Positions 28,137-37,724 of a stretch of DNA of 64,000 bases are shown here, piece by piece; within the stretch, counting starts at the first letter, position 1; each line of letters starts with the position of its first letter. Both the position numbers and the translations under genes were made by a program. The notes beneath the pieces are model-generated. The model saw only the letters and a list, made by a program, of their open reading frames with translations, did no database searches and had not been told where the DNA came from. The stretch covers positions 1 through 64,000 of the forward strand of contig NZ_NWVL01000047.1 in NCBI RefSeq assembly GCF_002382885.1. The letters are read 5' to 3'. This DNA is from Streptomyces sp. WZ.A104. Its GTDB lineage: Bacteria > Actinomycetota > Actinomycetes > Streptomycetales > Streptomycetaceae.

Positions 28137-28169
28137 CCCGGGGGCAGGGCACCGGGCCCTGCCCCCGGG
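28137..28169. terminator. hairpin between convergent genes
   Basis: A perfect 14-bp inverted repeat with loop ACCGG (arms 28137-28150 and 28156-28169), between the DUF1918 gene and the DUF187-type hydrolase. Confidence 0.8.
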
Positions 28170-28217
28170 CCGCTCCGGGCCGGATCGCTTCTGCCCCGGG
28201 CCGCTCCGGGCCCCGGC

Positions 28218-29498
28218 TCACCTCGACCGGCCGTGCTCCGGATACAGCCGCACCCGGTCCGTGTAGTGGTCGGCCACCACGCGCCGCATCGCGCCGATGC
28301 GGTCGGCCATCACGCTCCTGCCGGAGAAGAAGACATGGCCACGCACCTCCTCGCGGTCCCGGGCGAGGGTGAGGTGGCGGGAGAGTTCCGCGGGGTCCTG
28401 CCAGGCTGAGGGCTGGGCCGGGTCGCCCGCCTTGTACAGCGCCTCGCCGACGTACAGGTCGACGCCCGTACCCCGGACGGTCTCACTCCACCAGGCGAGG
28501 AGCTTGGCGTAGTCAGCGGCCTCGAACCCGATGTTCCAGTAGATCTGCGGGCAGATGTAGTCGACCCAGCCCCGCTTGATCCACTTACGGGTGTCGGCGT
28601 GCAGGTCGTCGTAGGTCTGGACACCCGCCCGGGTGTCCGAACCCAACGGGTCCGTCGCGGCGTTGCGCCAGACGCCGAAGGGGCTGATACCGAAGCGGAC
28701 GTGCGGCTTGATCCACCGGATTCGCTGGGCGGTCTCACGCACCAGGCGGTCCGTGTTGTCACGCCGCCAGGCCGCCCGGTCCGCGAAGCCCCCGCCGTAC
28801 CGTTCAAAGGCCGCGTCGTCGTCGAAGCTCTGACCTGCCACCGGATACGGGTAGAAGTAGTCGTCCCAGTGCACCGCGTCGATGTCGTAGCGGCGCACCG
28901 CGTCCAGCATCGCGTCCTGCACGAAGCGGCGGACCTGAGGCAGTCCCGGGTTGTAGTAGAGCTTCCCGCCGTACGGCACGACCCACCCCGGGTTCAGCCG
29001 GGCCGGGTGGGAGGCGACGAGGCGGCAGGGGTCCGTGTGGTTCGCCACCCGGTAGGGGTTGAACCAGGCGTGCAGCTCCAGGCTGCGGTCGTGTGCCGCG
29101 CGCACCGCCGTGCCGAGCGGGTCCCAGCCCGGGTCCCGCCCCTGCACCCCGGTGAGGCATTCGGCCCACGGCTCGTACGGCGAGGGCCACAGCGCGTCGG
29201 CGGTCGGCCGGACCTGGAGCACCACCGCGTTGAGCCTCAGCTCGACCGCCCGGTCCAGATACGCGAACAGCTCGGCCTCCTGCCGCGCCGCGCTCAGGCC
29301 CGGCTTCGAGGGCCAGTCCACGTTGGCGACCGTCGCGAGCCACATGCCCCGCAACCGCCCGGGCTCCTCCCCGGGCCGACCGCCGCCACCCTTCGTCGCC
29401 GCCGGGGAGGCGACCGCGTCACCGGCCGTGGTCATCGCCGCCAGCAGTCCGGCCGCGCTCAGCACGAAGGCCCTTCTGGCCACTCGCGTACGCCACAT
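28218..29498 (-). CDS. exported GHL10/DUF187-type glycoside hydrolase-like protein
   Basis: A 426-residue secreted protein. The N-terminus has RR-AFVLSAAGLLAA, a likely Tat signal. The rest is a TIM-barrel of the DUF187/GHL10 kind: LRGMWLATVANVDWP, LNAVVLQVRPTADA, HAWFNPYRVAN, IDAVHWDDYFYP and VDYICPQIYWN. Relatives are linked to peptidoglycan or polysaccharide breakdown; the substrate here is not known. The start is placed at ATG 29498 with GAGAGGGG upstream; an in-frame ATG at 29528 is possible. Confidence 0.8.
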   Translation of the reverse strand: MWRTRVARRAFVLSAAGLLAAMTTAGDAVASPAATKGGGGRPGEEPGRLRGMWLATVANVDWPSKPGLSAARQEAELFAYLDRAVELRLNAVVLQVRPTADALWPSPYEPWAECLTGVQGRDPGWDPLGTAVRAAHDRSLELHAWFNPYRVANHTDPCRLVASHPARLNPGWVVPYGGKLYYNPGLPQVRRFVQDAMLDAVRRYDIDAVHWDDYFYPYPVAGQSFDDDAAFERYGGGFADRAAWRRDNTDRLVRETAQRIRWIKPHVRFGISPFGVWRNAATDPLGSDTRAGVQTYDDLHADTRKWIKRGWVDYICPQIYWNIGFEAADYAKLLAWWSETVRGTGVDLYVGEALYKAGDPAQPSAWQDPAELSRHLTLARDREEVRGHVFFSGRSVMADRIGAMRRVVADHYTDRVRLYPEHGRSR

Positions 29499-29685
29499 CC
29501 TGATCCACCCCTCTCCGCTCTCCCGCACCGAGCTCCGATGGCTGTGCGTAACCGCATCATGCCCACCCGTAGCCGCGATGACCCGCAGGTCGTCCGTGTC
29601 GGCGCGCGGAGTAACGTCGTGGGGTCGAGGCGGGCACCGGAATCACACGGGACCCTGCGATACGGAGATCAGCGAAAGGCACGAG

Positions 29686-30555
29686 GTGACGGACTCTATG
29701 GCCGACATTGCACGCGTCGGAGTGGTGGGCTGTGGCCAGATGGGCGCAGGTATCGCGGAGGTGTGCGCGCGCAGCGGCCTCGAAGTGATGGTCGCCGAGA
29801 CCACCGGCGAGGCCCTGGAGATCGGCCGCACCCGTCTGCACAACTCGCTCTCGAAGGCCGCCGAGCGCGGCAAGATCAGCGTGGAGGAGCGGGACGAGAC
29901 CCTGGCCCGGCTGAGCTTCACCACCGACCTCGGGGAGTTCGCCGACCGCGATCTCGTCATCGAGGCCGTCGTGGAGAACGAGCAGGTCAAGACCGAGATC
30001 TTCCAGGTGCTCGACCAGGTGGTGACCCGGCAGGACGCGATCCTGGCCTCCAACACCTCCTCGATCCCGCTGGTCAAGCTGGCCGTCGCCACCTCGCGCC
30101 CGGACCGGGTCATCGGCATCCACTTCTTCAACCCGGCCCCGGTGCAGAAGCTCGTCGAGCTGATCCCGGCGCTGACCACGTCGGACGAGACCATCAAGCG
30201 CGCCGAGGCAGTGGTCCACGATGTGCTGGGCAAGCACGCGATCCGGGCCCAGGACCGGTCCGGGTTCGTCGTGAACGCGCTGCTGATCCCGTACCTCCTC
30301 TCCGCGATCCGGATGTTCGAGTCCGGCATCGCCAGCCGCGAGGACATCGACAACGGCATGGAGATGGGCTGCGCCCACCCGATGGGCCCGCTCAAGCTCG
30401 CCGACCTGATCGGCCTGGACACCGTGGCCTCCGTGGCGGACTCGATGTACGCCGAGTACAAGGAGCCGCTGTACGCCGCTCCCCCGCTGCTCCAGCGGAT
30501 GGTCGACGCGGGGCGGCTCGGCCGCAAGACGGGCTCGGGCTTCTACGCCTACTGA
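29686..30555 (+). CDS. hbd: 3-hydroxybutyryl-CoA dehydrogenase
   Basis: A 289-residue NAD(P)-dependent enzyme that interconverts acetoacetyl-CoA and 3-hydroxybutyryl-CoA. The Rossmann motif is VGVVGCGQMGAGIA, the catalytic His is in IGIHFFNPAPV, and NTSSIPL and GFVVNALLIPYL are family blocks. GTG 29686 has AAAGG at good spacing; ATG 29698 is an alternative. The last 34 codons and the downstream hairpin-forming sequence are repeated, with changes, at 43341-43519, so this 3' end marks the left edge of the accessory block. Confidence 0.93.
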   Translation: MTDSMADIARVGVVGCGQMGAGIAEVCARSGLEVMVAETTGEALEIGRTRLHNSLSKAAERGKISVEERDETLARLSFTTDLGEFADRDLVIEAVVENEQVKTEIFQVLDQVVTRQDAILASNTSSIPLVKLAVATSRPDRVIGIHFFNPAPVQKLVELIPALTTSDETIKRAEAVVHDVLGKHAIRAQDRSGFVVNALLIPYLLSAIRMFESGIASREDIDNGMEMGCAHPMGPLKLADLIGLDTVASVADSMYAEYKEPLYAAPPLLQRMVDAGRLGRKTGSGFYAY

Positions 30556-30622
30556 CCGTCCTCCTGGCGGGCCCGGCGCTCACGCCGGCGGGCCCGCCCG
30601 GGGCACGTTCTCCGAGGTCAGG
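30454..30622 (+). repeat. left copy of the island-flanking direct repeat
   Basis: The 3' end of hbd plus about 67 bases downstream, including a GC-rich hairpin. It matches 43341-43519 at about 90% by eye; the right copy has an 11-base insertion and about 14 substitutions. Confidence 0.88.
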
Positions 30623-31041
30623 GCCGTGTGCGGCTCCGAAAGAGCCTCGTCTTTCACTGCCGACCCGACCCCGTGCCGGAGCGCTATGAAGCGACGGCGC
30701 GGATGCGTGGGCCCGAAGCCCGGGGCCTTTCAGCTCTGTCGCAGCCTTCCGTGCTCGTACTGCGAAAACTCCCTCGGATGTCCCTCCGACAGAGCTGAAA
30801 GTCCCTGAGAAGTCCCTGCGACTCGGACCTGGGACCTACGCATTGCGAGGTACACGAGCGGTCCTGACACACCGTGCCCGGGAAGAGTGCCGCCAGATGT
30901 TGTTTCGCGTGTTCGGAAGGCACTAGTTGGGTGCGCTCATGTTGTCCCGTGTCGGCATGTCCAGAGGGGTCCGCGCCCCCCCCTTCGCCCTCACTGACTC
31001 GCATCGGATGGAGACGCGGGCGCCCTGGCGTACGGGCTCAG
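30623..31041. other. non-coding left end of the accessory block
   Basis: About 420 bases without a supported gene. It contains a perfect 15-bp inverted repeat (30727-30741 with 30787-30801) around a 45-base spacer, and a short repeat of AGTCCCTG. No integrase or attachment core is recognisable. Confidence 0.5.
30727..30801. repeat. 15-bp perfect inverted repeat
   Basis: CTTTCAGCTCTGTCG at 30727-30741 is the exact reverse complement of 30787-30801. It could be a remnant mobile-element end or an RNA stem; neither is proven. Confidence 0.75.
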
Positions 31042-31524
31042 TCAGGCAGCGCCGGGCTCCTCCAGCGCCACCATGACCATCACCGGAAGATCGGTGTCAT
31101 GCTGGATCACACCGGCGGTCAGAATCCGGCCGCCGAGGGTCCACTTCTTCAGCTTGATGAACTCGTCCCTATCCGCCTCCGTCACCTCGGCCTCGATGAG
31201 GTGACCGGCAAGCGGGGACTCCTCGATCTCGGGGAGGAAGTCGGCCAGCACCTGGCCCCCCTCCTCGTAGACGGCATCCAGGTCGTCGAAGTAGCCCGAC
31301 TCGTCGACGTCGCGGATCCAGACGAAGAACGAGACGCTGACCGCCCCACCGCCGAACGTCTGGATCCAGCCCCCGACACTGCCCTTGTCCCACGACGTCT
31401 CCACACCGTCACGGACCTTGCTCCCGGGCGTCCACTCCTGAGCCGAGAACCGCGCCGCCGCAGCCTCGGCGGTCAGCGGGGTGATGTCCCTGAGCTCTTC
31501 CAGCATTGCGATCACTTCAGCCAT
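31042..31524 (-). CDS. putative Rhs immunity protein
   Basis: A 160-residue acidic, soluble protein with no motif that I recognise. ATG 31524 lies inside the end of the reconstructed Rhs toxin tip, whose TGA is at 31512-31514, so the two overlap by 13 bases. A small acidic protein encoded directly after and overlapping an Rhs tip is the classic position of a cognate immunity protein, which would bind and block the nuclease-like domain. The frame is intact although the toxin gene is broken. The ribosome-binding site is weak (GGAATGAG), consistent with translational coupling. The immunity role is an inference from position. Confidence 0.6.
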   Translation of the reverse strand: MAEVIAMLEELRDITPLTAEAAAARFSAQEWTPGSKVRDGVETSWDKGSVGGWIQTFGGGAVSVSFFVWIRDVDESGYFDDLDAVYEEGGQVLADFLPEIEESPLAGHLIEAEVTEADRDEFIKLKKWTLGGRILTAGVIQHDTDLPVMVMVALEEPGAA

Positions 31525-34500
31525 GAACTCATTCCACTCATGCCGTTGCCGGGCACGTGATACGCCTTCAGCTGCCCGCTGGCATAGGCCTCGGGGAAGG
31601 CCTCGGACAGCACTTCGTTCACATGCGCGGCACCCCATTCATTGGACACCATATGGCGGACTCCCTTGCCTCCCAGGTCCTCGTTGAAGGCGAGCAGCTT
31701 GTCTGCCTGTGCGACAATCCGGCTCTCGTTGTAATGCTTGAAATCGGGGTTGTACGGGGACTTCTTCCATTCACCGAGGTTGTCACCGCCGGTCCACTTC
31801 GCCTCCGTGATCCAGCCGTCCCGCGGGCCTCCGTCGACGTGGACCTCCCGGCCGTCCGGCAGGATCCGTTACTGCTCGTAGCTCTGGTCGGTGACGAGCC
31901 GCTGGTACCGGTATGACGGGCGCTCAAGCAGCTTGTCCGTCAGCCAACCCAGGCCTTTGAACCGCGAGTACGGCGACAGCCCGAGGGGGTCGCAGACGGT
32001 GAACGGATTGTGCACATAGGCGACCGGATTCGGCGCGGGGCCGAGGCCGAGCGGGTCCGGGGAGGTGTAGCGGCCGGTCTCCGGGTCGTAGTGGCGGAAG
32101 AGGTTGTAGTGGAGACTGGTCTCGGGGTCGTAGTACTGGCCGGGAAAACGCAGAGGGGTGTACGTCGTGCTGGAGCGGGCCCAGGCGGTGGTGCCCCAGA
32201 GCGTGCTCCTGGCCCGCCAGGCGATCTCGCCGGACTCGTCGACCAGTTCGGTGGGCGTTCCCACGAGGTCGGTGGCTATGGCGAAGAACCGGCGGTCGAT
32301 CTCCTCCTGCCGAGTGTCCGGGGTGAGAAGGCGTTCCGTCTGGGACAGCGGGACCAGGCCGCGGTGGTCCCAGGTGAGGGCGACCATGTGTGGCTGGCCC
32401 TGTGTGTGGACGGTCTGTTCGCACAGGGTCGTGCCGTCCCAGGAGAAGCGGACCTCCTCTGCGACACTCTCGCCGTCGTCGGCGAGGCGCTGTTTTGCCG
32501 TGCGGCGACCCAAGGGGTCGTAGAGGTAGCGCCAGCGGGTGCCGTCGGGTGTGACCACGGCGACGAGACGATCCTCCGCGTCCCATTCATAGCGCCAGGT
32601 GTCGGGCTTACGTGACAGACGGGTTCTTTGGCGCATGAGGGCGCGGCCCCCGACCGTCAGGTGCTGCGCGCAGATCCTTCCGGCCTCGTCCCAGCCGGAG
32701 GCCAGAGTGAGGGATCCACCGAAGACGCGCTCGAGTTCCCGGCCGGCCGCGTCGTGGGTGAAGGCTATCTCGCGTCCGCCGCTGGTTATCCGGTCGGCAC
32801 GGCCGGCGGAATCGTAGCCGTACTCGGTGACCGCGCCGGTGGGGGTGATGCGGCGTGCCCGGCGGCCCAGGGTGTCGTAGGCGTAGTTCATGGCGCGGCC
32901 GTCTACGAGTTCGGTCCTGGTCCGGCCGCGCCGGTCGTACGCGTAGACGATCTCGCTGTCCGGTCCGGCCGCGTGCAGCAGGCGTCCGGCCCGGTCGTAC
33001 GCGTAGGTGGTCACCCTGCCCGCCACGTCCTTGCGAACCGCTTGGCCGAGCTGGTCGTAGATGTAGGACACGGTCCGGCCCAGAGTGTCGGACCGGGCGG
33101 TGAGCTGCCCCGCGGCGTCGTACCGGTAGGTGAGAGTGCGGCCGTCGAAGTCCGTCTCGGAGGCGAGCCGGCCGGCCGCGTCGTACGTATAGGACCAGGT
33201 GCCGTGTGGGCCGGTGACCCGGATCAACCGCAGATCCGCGTCGTGCTCGAACGTGTGGCGGCTGCCGTCGTGTCCGGTGCGGGTGGTGAGCAGGTCGAAG
33301 TGCGTGTACTCGAAGCGGGATATGCCGCCGGCCAGGCCGGTGTGGCTGAGGGGGTTGCCCTCGCCATCGTAGGTCCACGACTCGGCGGCACCGTCCGGGG
33401 CGACACGGCGGGCGAGATTGCCGTCCTCGTCCAGGACGACCCGGGTCACGCTGCCCATCGGGTCGACGGTGCGTACCATCCGGCCCAGAGCATCGCGCTC
33501 CAGGCGGGTGGTGCCGCCGGCCGGGTCGGTCACTGCCACCGGCAGCCCCGCGGCGTCGCAGCGCACGGTGGTGGTGGCGCCGAGGGCGTCGGTGACGGTG
33601 GTCAGCCTGCCCCGGCCGTCGTAGGCGTACCGGGTGGCGGCGCCGGCCGGGTCGGTGACTGCGGTGCGGCTGCCGTGCTCGTCGAATTCCTGGAGCCAGC
33701 GGGCGCCGTCCGGCCCGCGGAATTCCGTGGACGCACCCGACGGGTCGCGCACGGTGCGTAGTTCGCTCCCGTCGGGGCGGGTGACGCCGAGCAGGCGGCC
33801 GTCCGCGTCGTGGGTGAAGGCGGTGGTGCGGCCCAGCGGATCGGTGCGGGTCAGGGTGTTGCCGCGGTTGTCGTAGGTGAAGCGGGTGGTGTGGCCGAGC
33901 GGATCGGTGAGGGCCACCACCCGACAGTGGCGATCGATCCGGTGTCGGGCCGTGTGTCCGCCGGCCGTGGTGAGGGTGGTGGTGCGAAGTCCGGTGTCCG
34001 GGTCGGGTTCGGTGTAGGTGAGGGTGATCTGGATGTGGCCGGCCTGACCGCCCTCCTCGATGACGCGGTCTCGGTCGTCGTATGTGTAGTCGTAGCGGCT
34101 GTTGTTGGAGTCGATCCAGGCGGTGACGCGGCGGCGGTCGTCGTGGACGAAGGTGGTGGTGGCGCCGGACGGTTTGACTACGGTGGTGAGGTTTCCGTCC
34201 TCGTAGCCGTAGCGCATCAGAGGCAGGTCCGCCCCGTTCTCTCCCGCTCCCGCCAGGGCCAGGGCCGTGACCCGACCGTCGCTCGCCGTGACAGCCACCC
34301 GGCGCCCGGCGGAGCAGGTCAGGGCGAGCGGGGTGCCGTTCTCGGTACGTTCCACGGCCCACCAGTTGCCGTGGCGGTCCTCGACCCGGTCCAGCCAGGC
34401 ATCACCGTCGCCGCCGGGTTCGCTGTCGGCCGGGGCGGTGAAGTGACAGACCAAGCCCGTGCCGGGATCGGTGACGGTGTAATCGCCGGTCACGTCACGG

Positions 34501-34710
34501 GCCAGCAGTGTGCGGGCGGTCCCGGACTCCGGTTCGGTCGGGGTGCCTGGGGCGGGGTGCGGATAGGCGATCAGGAGGCCGTCTGCGGTGACGGACGATG
34601 CCGGCAGCGTCGATCTCCAGGCGCTCGTCGACGGTGGAGGTCCAAGAGGGGCCGAGGAACCGGCCCGCCAGCAGACCGGACTCGGTGCGGCGGGTGAAGA
34701 CCAGCGGCAG
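31512..34710 (-). pseudogene. Rhs/YD-repeat polymorphic toxin, decayed
   Basis: The main open part (GTG 34493 to 31869, 874 codons) has about 15 YD-type repeats (for example YDGRGRLTTVTDALG) and the Rhs core end RHYDPETGRYTSPDPLGL. Three lesions are visible. First, homology-like sequence starts only at LPLVFTRRTESG (about 34710), so the 5' part and any export signal are missing. Second, a frameshift near 34590-34597 separates that piece from ADGLLIAYPHP. Third, an in-frame TAA at 31869-31871 stops translation before the tip, which otherwise stays open for 118 codons to 31512. The tip has DGWITEAKW, a D-x4-E-x-K arrangement like PD-(D/E)xK nuclease-fold toxins. Expression of an active toxin would need readthrough. 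Confidence 0.85.
31869..31871 (-). other. nonsense codon separating the Rhs core from its toxin tip
   Basis: TAA in the Rhs frame between SYEQ and RILPDGRE. The frame is open on both sides, so a single substitution is the simplest cause. Confidence 0.85.
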
Positions 34711-34816
34711 GGCTGAACAGGTGATCCACCACTTCAGGGGTACCCGGAGGTGCCGCGGCCGCTTCCGGTGCACACTGGGCACCAAGAGGCGTCGAGTCCT
34801 GTTTGGAGGCGGAAGA

Positions 34817-36631
34817 GTGAACGCCGGCAGTGGTAGACGGCGCCTGCCCGGCCGGGGCTCCGCCGGACGACGCTCGGTCGGCGCGAACGTGCGGTTCCGC
34901 CGGAGCAGAGGCGTTCTGCCGCCGGACCGGTTCACCACCCGCAGCCGTCTTGCCTGGCTGAATTCCGCCAGTTCCCGCATCGGCACGACCCTGGACCTGG
35001 AGCGCACCGCACAAGAACTCGCCGAGTTCACCGTGCCCCGTTTCGCCGACGGGGCGGCCGTGGACATCCTCGAGAGTGTCCTGCGGGGTGACGAGGGCTC
35101 CCGGAAGACCGAGCCCGGCATTCCGCAGATGCGGGCCACGGCGCTGTGCGCCATCGAGGAGCTCTCCAACCTGGAGCCGACCCCGGTGGGTGAGATCTTC
35201 GTGCACGCCAAGCAGCCGCACGAGACGCTGCTCCACCGGTACGTCCTCCGGCAGGGCAAGCCGGTGCTGCTGAGCAGGGTGCGCGACGAAGACTTCATCC
35301 GCGTCGCGCCCACCGCGAGCGCCGCCGCGCAGTTGCGTGCCGCCGGTGTGCACAGCTACCTGGCCGTGCCCTTGATCGCCCGTGGGCTGCTGCTCGGCAG
35401 CGCCGACTTCGTGCGCGGCCGCGGAACCCCGCCGTTCTCCACCACCGACCTGGCGCTGGCGGAGCAGCTCGCCTCCAAGGCGGCGGTCTTCATCGACAAC
35501 GCGCGTCTGTACGGGCGGGAGCGCGAGCACGTCGTCTCGTTGCAGCGCTCCTTGCTGCCGCGCGTCACCCCGGCGACGCCGGGCCTACTGGTGCACTCCG
35601 AGTACGCGCCCGCGGCGGCGCATCACGGCGTGGGTGGGGACTGGTACGACGTGATGGCCCTGCCCGGCGGAAGGACGGCCCTGATGGTGGGCGACGTGAT
35701 GGGACACGGGCTGCCCGCCGCCGCCACCATGGGGCGCCTGCGGACGGTGGCCCGCACGCTGATGACCCTGGACATGGCCCCCGAGCGGATCCTCGCGCGG
35801 CTCGACCTGGCCACCCGAGACCTGGAGGACGAGCAGGTCTCCACCTGCCTGTGCGCGGTCTACGACCCCGCCGACTCCTCCTACACGCTGGCGAGTGCCG
35901 GGCACCTGCCGCCGCTGCTCCTCGACGGCCAGGGCGCCGCCGACCTCGTCCCGGTGCTGACCGGCGCGCCGCTGGGAGCGGGCGTGATTCCGTACGACCC
36001 CCTGCGGCTGCGCGTCCCGGACGGCGCCCACCTGGTCATGTACACGGACGGCCTGATCAAGTCCCGGGACCAGGACGTGGACGCCCAGTTGGACCGGCTG
36101 CGTACGGCGGCGCTGAGCCTGCCGCCCGGGTCGCTGGAGAAGGGGGGTCTGGTGGAGCGCGCCCCGGCCGCCGCCGCCCGGTTCGACGAGGCGGTGCTCC
36201 TCGTCACCACGAGCGCCGCACTCCCGGCTGGAGACCTGCGGGTGTGGGAGCTGCCGCAGGACGGCCGGGCCGCCTCGGCCGCCCGTGGCCTCGTCACCGG
36301 CCAGCTCGCCGCATGGGGCCTTGAGGAACTCGCCGACGTATCCGAGCTCGTCGTCTCCGAACTGGTCGGCAACGCACTGCGCTACGGGAACGGCCCCGGC
36401 AAGCTGCGGCTGCTGCGCGGGGAACGCCTCGTCGTGGAGGTGTCGGACACCGGCCCCGACCTGCCCCAGATCCAGCACGCGGACCTCAGCGACGAGGGCG
36501 GACGGGGGCTTCAGCTCATCAACATGCTGTGCCGCCGCTGGGGTTCGTCCCGCACGGTCACCGGCAAGGTGGTCTGGGCAGAACAGAACATGCCATCCTC
36601 GGTCCCAGCCGAGCGCCAGGCCGTGGTGTGA
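34817..36631 (+). CDS. SpoIIE/RsbU-type PP2C phosphatase with GAF and ATPase domains
   Basis: A 604-residue signalling protein. A GAF-like domain (about 60-220, ending in LASKAAVFIDNARLYGRE) is followed by a PP2C phosphatase (about 230-430) with metal-binding GGDWYDVMALPGG and VGDVMGHG, and a C-terminal RsbW-like ATPase (about 470-590) with SELVGNALRYG and GGRGLQLI. This architecture is common in Streptomyces anti-sigma/anti-anti-sigma networks. It lacks the N-terminal PAS domain often seen. GTG 34817 has GGAGG. It is divergent from the broken Rhs gene and sits inside the accessory block; no partner anti-sigma factor is next to it. Confidence 0.85.
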   Translation: MNAGSGRRRLPGRGSAGRRSVGANVRFRRSRGVLPPDRFTTRSRLAWLNSASSRIGTTLDLERTAQELAEFTVPRFADGAAVDILESVLRGDEGSRKTEPGIPQMRATALCAIEELSNLEPTPVGEIFVHAKQPHETLLHRYVLRQGKPVLLSRVRDEDFIRVAPTASAAAQLRAAGVHSYLAVPLIARGLLLGSADFVRGRGTPPFSTTDLALAEQLASKAAVFIDNARLYGREREHVVSLQRSLLPRVTPATPGLLVHSEYAPAAAHHGVGGDWYDVMALPGGRTALMVGDVMGHGLPAAATMGRLRTVARTLMTLDMAPERILARLDLATRDLEDEQVSTCLCAVYDPADSSYTLASAGHLPPLLLDGQGAADLVPVLTGAPLGAGVIPYDPLRLRVPDGAHLVMYTDGLIKSRDQDVDAQLDRLRTAALSLPPGSLEKGGLVERAPAAAARFDEAVLLVTTSAALPAGDLRVWELPQDGRAASAARGLVTGQLAAWGLEELADVSELVVSELVGNALRYGNGPGKLRLLRGERLVVEVSDTGPDLPQIQHADLSDEGGRGLQLINMLCRRWGSSRTVTGKVVWAEQNMPSSVPAERQAVV

Positions 36632-36632
36632 A

Positions 36633-37086
36633 GGTTTCCCCGTGATCCCGGACGGCGCCCTCCTGCCGATCGACCGGATCGCCGCCGACACCCCGTACTA
36701 CTCCGGGAAACACAAGCGCCACGGCATGAACGTCCAGGTCTCACCGATCTGTTCGGTCGGCTGTTGTGGGCGTCCCCCGCCTTTCCCGGGTCCGTCCACG
36801 ACCTGACCGCCGCACGGACCCGCGGGATCATCGAAGCGCTGACCGAATCCGAACTGAAATGCTGGGCGGACAAGGCGTACCAAGGAGCGGGTGGACTCGT
36901 CCGAGTCCACTTCCGGGGCCCCTGCCTGAAGAGATGGAAGCGCCTTCACAACAGCAGCCGCGCCAAGATCCGCTGCCTCGGCGAGCAGGCCATGGCCACT
37001 CTCAAGGGCCGGCGCCTCCTGCGGAAGCTCCGCTGCGGCACCGACAGGACCAGGAGCAGGCATGACCACGCGCCAGAAGGTCCAGC
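36633..37086 (+). pseudogene. IS5-type transposase remnant (C-terminal half, frameshifted)
   Basis: Two reading frames together read PDGALLPIDRIAADTPYYSG, KHKRHGMNVQV, then after a one-base shift near 36740 LFGRLLWASPAFPGSVHDL, ALTESELKCWADKAYQGAG and CLGEQAMATLKGRRLLRKL. This is the C-terminal part of a DDE transposase of the IS5 group. The N-terminus is missing and no inverted terminal repeats are recognisable, so it is immobile. Confidence 0.8.
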
Positions 37087-37724
37087 ACGCCCACCCGCTA
37101 CGACCAGCGCACGCACCCCTCATGAACGACCGGGGCGGCAGGCCCTCTGCGCCACCTCCACGCGGAGGCGGGGCGCATGCAGTCCTCACCGGGCTCATCG
37201 TCGGGGCCTGGATCTGGTCTACCTTGTTCGGCGTCGACTGGGCGATCTTCGTCATGGCGGAACCACTGCTCCCCTCGTCCCTCGTAACCGGTGTCGACAA
37301 CGGGGCCACCCTCGGACTCCTTGAGCTCCGTGGCCTGATTCTCGACGAGCGGCAGGTCGCTGAGCGTGACCGCATGTACGTCCGCACACAGGCTGACCAG
37401 CCCCCTGCTCACCGCCACCGCGCTCGGTGCCGTATGCGTCGGGCCGGTCGGTGGTGGGGCCGTGCTCGTCCTGCTCGCACACCCCCTCGCCTGGGTACTC
37501 GTCGGACACTGGCACGCTCCCTTACGGGTCGCCGGGCCCGCCCTTCAGGACGAGCCGAGCGCGGCCGATGACGCCCCGGGCGAACGGGGCACGTCAGTCG
37601 TCGAGAGACCCGTAGCACTTTCGGTTACCGAACACGCATACTTCGCGCCACTGAGGGCAGATGTCCCGATCGCCAGTCGATGCTGCTGGGGAAACCACGT
37701 TGGTAACGGAAGGCAATAGTCGGC
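37087..37724. other. unassigned degraded stretch
   Basis: About 640 bases. Plus-strand frames contain hydrophobic pieces (VLTGLIVGAWIWSTLFGVDW in 37062-37571; LLTATALGAVCVGPVGGGAV in 37366-37719) that look like fragments of a membrane protein, but no frame has a good start and a complete family pattern. I treat it as remnant DNA. Confidence 0.4.

Noticed and set aside
37087..37724. Intact membrane protein gene
   Set aside because: Hydrophobic pieces lie in different frames with no good start; better seen as remnants.
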